Of a stretch of 64,000 nucleotides of DNA, positions 9,209 through 16,510 are shown piece by piece; the first letter of the stretch is position 1; each line of letters starts with the position of its first letter. The stretch comes from Bacteroidota bacterium (GTDB lineage: Bacteria > Bacteroidota > Bacteroidia > Flavobacteriales_D > Sanyastnellaceae), in NCBI GenBank assembly GCA_002746975.1, contig NVXE01000008.1:33667-97666 (forward strand), in the 5' to 3' direction. The position numbers and the translations under genes were made by a program. The notes under the pieces are model-generated. The model was not told the DNA's origin and ran no database searches. It was given only the letters and a program-made list of their open reading frames with translations.

Positions 9209-9216
9209 CAAACGTA
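9209..9216 (-). promoter_or_regulatory. Putative -7 box for the porU-porV-ispF operon
   Basis: The minus strand reads TACGTTTG, an exact TAnnTTTG match, 35 bases upstream of the first porU ATG. No TTG is present at the preferred distance upstream, so support comes from the -7 element and its position only. Confidence 0.45.
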
Positions 9217-9276
9217 ATTGACACAATAATATTGTGGACGTTTATTAAGTATAAATTCCGTATTATTGTGAGTTCA

Positions 9277-10293
9277 ATGGGAACCTCTATGTTGAAAACA
9301 TCAATAACATCAGTTTTAAGCTTCTTGCTACTTGCAGGAATCATGGTTGTGAGCACATCTAACGAAGCGCTTGCACAAGATCCGGAATTCACGCAATACT
9401 ACGCTAACCCTCTGTTCTTAAACCCAGCATTTGCTGGGTCTGACAGATGTCCTCGGCTAGTTATGGCTTACAGAAATCAGTGGCCTGCGATGAGTGGCGC
9501 TTATGTTACTCAAGCCGTTTCGTATGACCAACATTTGCAGAGTATTCAAGGTGGTTTGGGCTTGACAGTGATGCGTGATCAGGCAGGCCAAAATACACTT
9601 TCTACCACTCGTGTCACTGGAATGTACGCTTATCAACAAGCTTTAACCAGAAAAATCTCTCTTCGAGCAGCTCTTGAAGCAAGTTATTTTCAGAAAGCTC
9701 TAGATTGGAGTAATCTAACTTTCGGTGACATGATTGATCCTCGTCGAGGATTTATCTACGAAACTCAGGATACACCTAGAGGAGGAACAGTCCAAAATGT
9801 TGACTTCGGTGCAGGATTCCTGCTATTTACTGAAAAATTCCACATAGGGTTTGCAGCTCACCACCTTAACGAACCTAATGAGTCTCTCGTCGTAGGATTG
9901 AGTCGTCTACCCATGAAGCTGACTGTACATGGAGGTGGTAAATTTCCATTAAAAACAAATGTTCGTAAAGAAGTTGTTGCCTCAATTTCTCCTAGTTTCC
10001 TGTTCCGAAGACAAGCTGAGTTCAGGCAAATGAATTTAGGTCTATTCGTAAATAAAGGACCTCTTTTTGGAGGAGTTTGGTATAGAGGTGTAGTATTTAC
10101 TCAATACAGAGACGCTTTAATAGCAGTATTAGGTATAGAAACCGATATTATGAGATTTGGATATAGTTACGACATTACTATATCCGAGCTAACCCCAGCA
10201 TCTGGTGGTGCTCACGAGCTAAGTATGACTTTAAAATTTGATTGTACACAGAAAAAAGGCAAGTTCCGCAAAATACCTTGCCCTACTTTCTAG
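9277..10293 (+). CDS. PorP/SprF-family type IX secretion membrane protein
   Basis: Outer-membrane protein of the PorP/SprF family. PorP itself belongs to the core T9SS. SprF-type paralogues are dedicated partners for secreting adhesins with a type B C-terminal domain. The start is probably the ATG at 9277 (ATG at 9289 also possible), giving 338 residues with a signal peptide ending at NEALAQ. The diagnostic beginning of the mature protein, DPEFTQYYANPLFLNPAFAGS, is present, and the C-terminus carries GAHELSMTLKF. It lies between divergent porU and codirectional gldJ. No adhesin gene is adjacent, so I cannot say whether it is the core PorP or an SprF paralogue. Confidence 0.88.
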   Translation: MGTSMLKTSITSVLSFLLLAGIMVVSTSNEALAQDPEFTQYYANPLFLNPAFAGSDRCPRLVMAYRNQWPAMSGAYVTQAVSYDQHLQSIQGGLGLTVMRDQAGQNTLSTTRVTGMYAYQQALTRKISLRAALEASYFQKALDWSNLTFGDMIDPRRGFIYETQDTPRGGTVQNVDFGAGFLLFTEKFHIGFAAHHLNEPNESLVVGLSRLPMKLTVHGGGKFPLKTNVRKEVVASISPSFLFRRQAEFRQMNLGLFVNKGPLFGGVWYRGVVFTQYRDALIAVLGIETDIMRFGYSYDITISELTPASGGAHELSMTLKFDCTQKKGKFRKIPCPTF

Positions 10294-10375
10294 TTATATA
10301 TAGTACCTAACGAATAAATATCGAAGGAGCTCACCTGCAAGATCGATAAACTAACATTCTCAAATAAAGATTAAT

Positions 10376-12124
10376 ATGACCTGGAAACAACCCTCAAGCA
10401 TACTCTCGCTTCTTGCTGTGTTGACTATTCTTTCTGGATGCTACTACGAGCGTTCTGGAGCTACAGGATGGAGTTACAATAGTACCGATAATGGTGGTTT
10501 TGAAAAACCTACTTTCTTTGAACAACAAACTGGTCCTGGCCTAGTTCTCATTGAAGGTGGAACCTTCGCTATGGGGCAGGTAGAAGACGATTTAATGGGA
10601 TCATGGGATAATGCTCCTCGAAGAGTTACAGTATCATCATTCTATATGGATGAAACTGAGGTAACCAACATCTACTGGCTAGAATACCTTACTTGGTTAG
10701 AAAGAGTTTACGGTAATTCATTCCCTGAAATTGTTGAAAGAGCTCTGCCTGACACACTCGCTTGGAGAGAAAAACTCGCATATAATGAACCGTTAGTAAA
10801 GTATTATTTAAGACACCCTGCTTACAGAGATTATCCAGTTGTGGGAGTTTCTTGGAGACAAGCAAACGACTTCTGTAAATGGCGTACTGATCGTGTAAAC
10901 GAAGAAATATTAATAAACGAAGGTTTATTAGTTCATAGCCCTCAATCTCAAATAGATGAGGAGCATTTTACTACTGAAACTTATTTTAACAGGCAATACA
11001 GTGGAGAGAGAGAAATTGAAGGAGTAGAGGATTTCCGTCCTAACTCAAGTGGATTTAGAGATATTAAGTTAGAAGACGGTCTGCTATTACCTGACTATAG
11101 ACTTCCAACAGAAGCGGAATGGGAATACGCTGCTTTAGGACTTATAGGGAATAGTTATGGCGAACTAATTGAGGAAAGGCGCACTTACCCATGGGATGGT
11201 CATTATGTACGTAATGATGACCTTAGATCTAAGGGCTATGGAAATATCAATGCTAACTTCGTTAAAGGTCGAGGTGACTTTATGGGTGTTGCAGGAGCTC
11301 TAGATGACTTCGGTGATATAACTGTTGAGGTTCATAGTTATGCTCCTAATGATTATGGGCTATTTAACATGGCTGGTAATGTAAACGAGTGGGTCATGGA
11401 TGTGTATAGACCTATGTCAAATCTTGATAACGAGGAGTTTAGACCGTTCAGGGGTAATAATTACCAGACTATGATTCAGGATCCTGAAGGAAATCCCGAA
11501 GACAAGTATGATTATGTAGTTTATGATATTCCTAGCATAACTCAATTTCTCGTTGATTACAGAAGAGATAAGAGAGGTATAGGTATGACTCCAGAAGATG
11601 AAGAGTTGCTTAATGGACTAGAGCTTAAGCTCGAGGAGGCTACTGAGATGAGTCGTAAAAGCCAAGAAGAAGAAAGTCAAACTCAGATTGCTGAAGCGAT
11701 GGATTTAATTGAAGAAAGTGAAGCTATTATTGCTGCAGATTTGAGAAAAGGATTCAGTAAGAATATTACTGCAGTGCCTGGAGACATGAAGTATCGCGAT
11801 GTAACACTAGAAGAGAACTTAGGACGTACGAACTACAGAGTTGCTGATAACATTGATTACCGCGATGGAGATTTAAATAGCTCTACTATGTTTGGGAATG
11901 CTGAAGATGGAGTCGCTAATGAAAATCGTATGTATGATTACGGAAACTCTTCTTTGATAAACAATGAGTCTCGTGTATATAAAGGCGGAAGTTGGAATGA
12001 TAGAGCATATTGGTTGGTTCCAGGAACTAGAAGGTTTATGGATGAACGTAAATCTTCAGCAACCGTAGGGTTCCGTTGCGCTATGACTAGGGTAGGCACC
12101 CCTGTTCCTTACCAAGGACAGTAA
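10376..12124 (+). CDS. gldJ: Gliding motility/T9SS lipoprotein GldJ
   Basis: Periplasmic-side outer-membrane lipoprotein required for gliding and for stability of the GldK/GldL/GldM machinery in flavobacteria. The 582 residues begin with a lipoprotein signal (lipobox ILSGC, lipidated C22), followed by the GldJ-typical segment ATGWSYN. A formylglycine-generating-enzyme-like (SUMF1) fold follows, with MGQVEDD, LPTEAEWEYAA, NMAGNVNEW and GGSWNDRAYW. Residues about 404-455 are rich in Glu, Lys and Gln and look like a coiled-coil insertion. GldK shares the SUMF1 fold, but the N-terminal motif, the length and the neighbouring porU/porV and murF favour GldJ. A hairpin terminator follows. Confidence 0.92.
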   Translation: MTWKQPSSILSLLAVLTILSGCYYERSGATGWSYNSTDNGGFEKPTFFEQQTGPGLVLIEGGTFAMGQVEDDLMGSWDNAPRRVTVSSFYMDETEVTNIYWLEYLTWLERVYGNSFPEIVERALPDTLAWREKLAYNEPLVKYYLRHPAYRDYPVVGVSWRQANDFCKWRTDRVNEEILINEGLLVHSPQSQIDEEHFTTETYFNRQYSGEREIEGVEDFRPNSSGFRDIKLEDGLLLPDYRLPTEAEWEYAALGLIGNSYGELIEERRTYPWDGHYVRNDDLRSKGYGNINANFVKGRGDFMGVAGALDDFGDITVEVHSYAPNDYGLFNMAGNVNEWVMDVYRPMSNLDNEEFRPFRGNNYQTMIQDPEGNPEDKYDYVVYDIPSITQFLVDYRRDKRGIGMTPEDEELLNGLELKLEEATEMSRKSQEEESQTQIAEAMDLIEESEAIIAADLRKGFSKNITAVPGDMKYRDVTLEENLGRTNYRVADNIDYRDGDLNSSTMFGNAEDGVANENRMYDYGNSSLINNESRVYKGGSWNDRAYWLVPGTRRFMDERKSSATVGFRCAMTRVGTPVPYQGQ

Positions 12125-12145
12125 TCTAATTGACAGACAATATTT

Positions 12146-12181
12146 AAAGCCCTAGCGTACTTTGTACGTTGGGGTTTTTTT
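12146..12181 (+). terminator. Rho-independent terminator after gldJ
   Basis: AAAGCCCTAGCGTAC, a TTT loop and GTACGTTGGGG followed by seven T residues form a stem with a few wobble or mismatched pairs and a proper U tract. The position, 22 bases after the gldJ stop and just before murF, fits. Confidence 0.8.
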
Positions 12182-12192
12182 AATCCAAAACG

Positions 12193-13485
12193 ATGACGAC
12201 TGAAGAACTTTACGAAATTTATAAAGGTGCCGAAAATGGGGTGACTACTGATAGTCGTAAATGTGGTCCGGGGATGTTATTTTTCGCTTTAAGGGGGGAG
12301 AACTTTGATGGAAATCAATATGCTACAGAAGCGATTAATGCTGGTTGTGTCGCAGCTGTGGTGGATGACACAAAAGTGAATAATGTAGATGGAGTAATTG
12401 TCGTTGAGGATGTCCTTACATCAATGCAAGAACTAGCGAAAATGCATAGAAGAACTTTTGATATACCAGTTCTAGGACTTACTGGAAGTAATGGCAAGAC
12501 GACAACTAAGGAGCTAGTTACTGCAGTATTAGCTAAAAAATATAAAGTTCACGCTACTGAAGGCAATTTAAATAATCACATTGGCGTCCCTTTAACCTTA
12601 CTTTCTACTCCTTTGGACTGCGAGTTTTTGATTGTTGAAATGGGTGCTAACCATATCGGTGAAATAAGCTATTTAGTAAATATTACAGAACCTAATCTAG
12701 GTATTATAACAAATATAGGATTAGCTCATTTGGAAGGTTTTGGTGGGAAAGAAGGGGTGAAAAAAGGCAAAAAAGAATTATTTGATTATTTAAGAGATAT
12801 AGAATCTACTGTCTTTATTCATGGTGATCATCAAGAGTTGCTTGAAATATCAACTGGTATGAATAGAGTGATTTTCGGAACGAAAGAGCACTTGCCGGAA
12901 GTAAGGTTTATCGCGCAGGGAAATGGCAGGAAATTTGTTTGGTCTGAAAACGGATACGAAAGCGACCACAAAACCATAAAGTTAGAAGGGGACTACAACT
13001 TGGACAATATCGCCGCCGCTATTACGATAGGCCGGTTTTTTAATGTCGAAAAAAATGACGTTGAAACTGCAATTTCAGAATACACACCTACGAATAACCG
13101 CTCACAGGTATATGACACAGGAAATAATGAAATACTGTTAGATGCATACAATGCGAATCCCTCAAGTATGGAAAAGGCCATATTATCTTTTGAGAAAAAT
13201 TCGAATCACCCTAAACTTGTCATCTTGGGAGATATGAGAGAACTCGGAAGTCACTCAAGAGAATCTCACCAAATGGTAGTTAATCTTTGTAAATCACTTC
13301 ACCTTGATTCTATTTTCGTGGGTGAGGAATTTATGAGTGTCGAAGATGAGGAAATAAAGATGAGGTTTTATAGTACTATTGATGAATTGATGGATAACCT
13401 AAGAGAGGAAACGTTAAAAAACAAAAGTATTTTATTAAAAGGGAGTAGAGGGATGGCAATGGAGCAATTACTACCCCTACTCTAA
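12193..13485 (+). CDS. murF: UDP-N-acetylmuramoyl-tripeptide--D-alanyl-D-alanine ligase
   Basis: Adds D-Ala-D-Ala to the UDP-MurNAc-tripeptide in the cytoplasm, the last soluble step of peptidoglycan precursor synthesis. The 430-residue length fits. The N-terminal domain carries TDSRK, the ATP-binding loop GLTGSNGKTTTKE begins near residue 96, HIGVPLTLL and EMGANHIGEI follow, and the third domain has DAYNANPSSM and LGDMRELG. The start is the ATG at 12193, about 12 bases after the gldJ terminator. The gldJ-murF adjacency recurs in Flavobacteriia. Confidence 0.96.
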   Translation: MTTEELYEIYKGAENGVTTDSRKCGPGMLFFALRGENFDGNQYATEAINAGCVAAVVDDTKVNNVDGVIVVEDVLTSMQELAKMHRRTFDIPVLGLTGSNGKTTTKELVTAVLAKKYKVHATEGNLNNHIGVPLTLLSTPLDCEFLIVEMGANHIGEISYLVNITEPNLGIITNIGLAHLEGFGGKEGVKKGKKELFDYLRDIESTVFIHGDHQELLEISTGMNRVIFGTKEHLPEVRFIAQGNGRKFVWSENGYESDHKTIKLEGDYNLDNIAAAITIGRFFNVEKNDVETAISEYTPTNNRSQVYDTGNNEILLDAYNANPSSMEKAILSFEKNSNHPKLVILGDMRELGSHSRESHQMVVNLCKSLHLDSIFVGEEFMSVEDEEIKMRFYSTIDELMDNLREETLKNKSILLKGSRGMAMEQLLPLL

Positions 13486-13488
13486 TCT

Positions 13489-13496
13489 TATCTTTG
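13489..13496 (+). promoter_or_regulatory. -7 box immediately before tyrS
   Basis: TATCTTTG matches TAnnTTTG exactly and ends only four bases before the tyrS ATG at 13501. With the usual 5-7 base distance from box to transcription start, the transcript would begin at or inside the start codon. No TTG element is seen at 17-23 bases upstream. Confidence 0.55.
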
Positions 13497-13500
13497 CATA

Positions 13501-14775
13501 ATGGATTTGATAGCAGAATTAAAATGGAGGGGGATGTTACACGACATCATGCCCGGTTTGGAGGAGCAACTTGTGAAAGAATGCACTACAGGGTATGTTG
13601 GATTTGACCCAACAGCTGATTCACTTCATATAGGGAATTTGGTGCCGGTAATGCTACTTGTCCACTGGCAGAGAGCAGGACATAAACCTATGGTTCTAGT
13701 AGGAGGAGCTACTGGAATGGTGGGAGACCCAAGTGGGAAATCTAAAGAGAGACAACTTCTGGACCTTGATGTTATGCAGCATAATCTAGATTGTCAAAAA
13801 GCCCAATTAGAGAAATTTCTAGATTTTGAAGGAAATAATTCTGCTGTTGTAGTAAATAATTTCGATTGGTTTAAGAATCTAAATTTCCTTGAATTTATCC
13901 GTGACGTGGGTAAGCATATTACGGTAAATTATATGATGTCTAAGGATAGTGTGAAAAATCGCTTAGAACAAGGAATGAGCTTTACTGAATTCTCCTATCA
14001 ACTTGTTCAGGGATATGACTTCTATCACCTCTGGAAGAATAAGAATTGCATGGTCCAAATGGGGGGCAGCGACCAGTGGGGAAATATTGTCACAGGAACA
14101 GAGCTCATTCGCAAAAAGGGCGGAGGACAGGCGTTTGCTATGACAGCTCCGCTAATAACTAAAGCGGATGGAAGTAAGTTCGGCAAGAGTGAAGGTGGGA
14201 ATATTTGGATAGATAAGAATAAGACTTCTGCGTATAAATTTTATCAATATTGGATAAATGCCGCTGATGAAGATGCGGGGAAGTATATTCGAATTTTTAC
14301 TCTCAAGACTAAGGAAGAAATTGAAGCTCTCGAAGCTTTACATTCAGAAAACCCTAGGGCTAGAGTCCTCCAAAAAGCTCTTGCAGAAGATATAACCCAA
14401 AGAGTTCACGGAAAGGATGACTTAAATACAGCTATCGCTGCATCCGGTATTTTATTTGGCAAAAGTGCAAAATCAGATCTTGAATCACTTCCAGAATCTG
14501 AATTTCTTTCTGTCTTTGAAGGTGTCGACAAAGCTGAGATAAAAATACACACTGTGAATGAAGGTGTAAGCATTATCGATTTACTAAGTGAACACACCGG
14601 ATTTCTATCCTCAAAAGGAGAAGCTAGGCGAGCATTAAAAGAGAATAGTATAAGAGTGAATAAAGATTTGGTAGATGATTCTAAGACCATTTCTAACGGC
14701 GACCTTATTAATGGACGACAACTTTTACTTCAAAAAGGGAAAAAGAATTACTTCCTAGTCCTAGTGAAAGAATAG
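13501..14775 (+). CDS. tyrS: Tyrosyl-tRNA synthetase
   Basis: Class I aminoacyl-tRNA synthetase charging tRNA-Tyr. The 424-residue length is normal for the bacterial enzyme. The HIGH-type motif is HIGN at 43-46 and the KMSKS-type motif is KFGKS at 226-230. QLVQGYDFYHL and QMGGSDQWGNI line the tyrosine site. A C-terminal S4 RNA-binding domain begins near residue 355 (SSKGEARRALKENSIRVN). The start is the ATG at 13501, 15 bases after murF, with its own -7 box in the gap. Confidence 0.97.
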   Translation: MDLIAELKWRGMLHDIMPGLEEQLVKECTTGYVGFDPTADSLHIGNLVPVMLLVHWQRAGHKPMVLVGGATGMVGDPSGKSKERQLLDLDVMQHNLDCQKAQLEKFLDFEGNNSAVVVNNFDWFKNLNFLEFIRDVGKHITVNYMMSKDSVKNRLEQGMSFTEFSYQLVQGYDFYHLWKNKNCMVQMGGSDQWGNIVTGTELIRKKGGGQAFAMTAPLITKADGSKFGKSEGGNIWIDKNKTSAYKFYQYWINAADEDAGKYIRIFTLKTKEEIEALEALHSENPRARVLQKALAEDITQRVHGKDDLNTAIAASGILFGKSAKSDLESLPESEFLSVFEGVDKAEIKIHTVNEGVSIIDLLSEHTGFLSSKGEARRALKENSIRVNKDLVDDSKTISNGDLINGRQLLLQKGKKNYFLVLVKE

Positions 14776-14783
14776 ATACTTGC

Positions 14784-15866
14784 CTATACTGTAAGAAGAT
14801 TACATCCACGGACTTCTGCGTGATCGAACCTCCCCAAAACCTCGAAATCACTAGACCCTATCTCGTTCCTAAGGCTACCTAGATCAGACGTTGATAAAAA
14901 GGAACAGCTATCGATATTTGCTAAATCTATAATTTGCAATCTACCTGTCCTACCTCGCTTCACTTCGGTTCCGGGATCTGATACATCACGAACAATAATC
15001 TCCATGGTCGCAGGGGGGGTGAAATATCTACCATCTGTACAATATGCTTGAGATAGCAGCTCAGTCATTCCGTACTCACTAATAATTGTGGCATTAGGTA
15101 TAACTCTTTTAATCCTTGAGTGTACTTCTTCTCTTATCGGTTCACGCCCATGACCTTTCATTCCACCAGTTTCAATAATGGTCAAAGAAGATTTGGCTAA
15201 TTTTTCACTCAGGCTATCCGAAATACCCGCAACCTCTAGCCAGCTTAAGAGAGCGTGAGTTACTCCAATAACAACAACAGGCCTATCGTTAGATAAAGTG
15301 CTCATTAGGTCATCCTGCAATGCCATATAATTATCTAAATAAAACCTATCTGACTGTTCTGAAATATCCATAAATGATTTCGCCATAGCCACTAATGAGG
15401 CATCTCCCCTATCTATATACCCCGGCAATAATGCAAACCAAATGCATTCCTTTACTGGCCTAACTAACCTACTATAAATCTTATTCGAAACCTCATTATA
15501 CCAAGCAACTGATCTTATTCTATGCTCTGATCGTGCTCCTGAATTTGAAGTTCCGGAGCTACGATAGATAACTTCAGGTTCAAATTCTCCTGAAATAACT
15601 TTATGAGATCGAAAAAACTCAACTGGCATAAACGGAATATCTCGATAATTATTCACTTTCATCCAATCGATTCCCATTAAGCTCACAAACTCCCTATATA
15701 CCTCATTATTAGCTACTTGAAAAGCAAATACTTTTAAAGCTACATCCTTAAAACTGACTGACAGCTCATAATTAAGTAGACTTCTAACACTATCCACTAA
15801 AAGTGAATGTTCAGATTTAAACTTAGTTTCAAAAGGTTTATTTGAGTTTTTTTGTGGAACGCTCAT
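14784..15866 (-). CDS. LuxE/PaaK-like acyl-activating (acyl-protein synthetase) enzyme
   Basis: A 360-residue member of the LuxE branch of the adenylate-forming superfamily, which activates a carboxylic acid with ATP and transfers it to a protein or carrier. The phosphate-binding loop IYRSSGTSNSGARSEHR is near residue 105. TIIETGGMKGHGRE and SEYGMTELLSQAYC are the mid and adenine-site motifs, and the small C-terminal lid follows IIDLANIDSCSF. Its substrate is unknown. No LuxC-type acyl-CoA reductase, acyl carrier protein or ketosynthase lies nearby, so the bioluminescence name should not be transferred. It ends 8 bases from tyrS (convergent) and diverges from the lipoprotein gene at 15900. 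Confidence 0.82.
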   Translation of the reverse strand: MSVPQKNSNKPFETKFKSEHSLLVDSVRSLLNYELSVSFKDVALKVFAFQVANNEVYREFVSLMGIDWMKVNNYRDIPFMPVEFFRSHKVISGEFEPEVIYRSSGTSNSGARSEHRIRSVAWYNEVSNKIYSRLVRPVKECIWFALLPGYIDRGDASLVAMAKSFMDISEQSDRFYLDNYMALQDDLMSTLSNDRPVVVIGVTHALLSWLEVAGISDSLSEKLAKSSLTIIETGGMKGHGREPIREEVHSRIKRVIPNATIISEYGMTELLSQAYCTDGRYFTPPATMEIIVRDVSDPGTEVKRGRTGRLQIIDLANIDSCSFLSTSDLGSLRNEIGSSDFEVLGRFDHAEVRGCNLLTV

Positions 15867-15886
15867 GGGCGTAAGTTCGGAAGTGG

Positions 15887-15894
15887 TAGCTTTG
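15887..15894 (+). promoter_or_regulatory. -7 box immediately before the lipoprotein gene
   Basis: TAGCTTTG matches TAnnTTTG exactly and ends five bases before the ATG at 15900. It sits in the 33-base gap between two divergent genes, so the upstream part of this promoter must lie inside the LuxE-like coding sequence. No TTG is visible at 17-23 bases. Confidence 0.5.
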
Positions 15895-15899
15895 AATTA

Positions 15900-16412
15900 A
15901 TGAAAAATTGGAATTTTAGTTCGGAATTATTGTTGATTAGTGCTATTTCTGCCACTTTCCAACTGACTAGCTGCATACCCGCGCCTAATTACCCCATTGA
16001 ACCTAGTATTGAGTTCATTGCCTTTGAAGTCGATGAAAGTAATCACGCAATACTTTCGTTTCAATTCACTGATGGTGATGGAAATTTAGGTTTAGACCAA
16101 ACCGACACGCTTCCTCCCTTCTGCACTTCATGCGAAAACCATTTCAATCTAAAATGTGAGTACGATGAACTCAGAGATGGTGAGTGGGTTCATATCCCAC
16201 TTATTCCTGCTCAAGGCCAGGTGCCGTTTTACTATCGCGTTCCTAGGGTTGAACCCTCGGGCAGTAACCCCGCACTTAATGGCGTCATAGAGATAGCAAT
16301 GAATACATGGAGTCTAAAGTCTAGCTACGATACATTAAGGTTTCGCCTTACTCTTGAAGATAGAGATTTAAATATCTCTAACGAGGATACTACTCGTGTA
16401 ATAATAAAGTGA
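15900..16412 (+). CDS. Small secreted lipoprotein, function unknown
   Basis: I chose the ATG at 15900 because it gives a classical lipoprotein signal peptide (hydrophobic stretch, then QLTSC with lipidated C25). The longer frame would extend into the divergent neighbour. The mature 145 residues contain FQFTDGDGNLG, a calcium-loop-like Asp/Gly segment frequent in Bacteroidota surface lipoproteins, and two further cysteines in FCTSCENH. The C-terminal part looks like a single beta-sandwich. I do not recognise a named family. It stands alone, ending at a shared bidirectional hairpin. Confidence 0.8.
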   Translation: MKNWNFSSELLLISAISATFQLTSCIPAPNYPIEPSIEFIAFEVDESNHAILSFQFTDGDGNLGLDQTDTLPPFCTSCENHFNLKCEYDELRDGEWVHIPLIPAQGQVPFYYRVPRVEPSGSNPALNGVIEIAMNTWSLKSSYDTLRFRLTLEDRDLNISNEDTTRVIIK

Positions 16413-16427
16413 TTCTAATAAAATAAA

Positions 16428-16452
16428 ATGGGCACCCCTTTAGAGTGCCCAT
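16428..16452 (-). terminator. Hairpin terminator between convergent genes
   Basis: ATGGGCAC and GTGCCCAT form a perfect 8-base-pair stem with a 9-base loop. On the minus strand the stem is followed by ATTTTATTTTATT, a usable U-rich tail, so it mainly serves the long gene that ends at 16511. On the plus side the tail is weaker but may also stop the lipoprotein transcript. Confidence 0.75.
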
Positions 16453-16510
16453 TCCTCTAATTAAATAGAGATTGATTAGAAAGAAAGATACTTATACCTT
16501 CTTTAAATTA

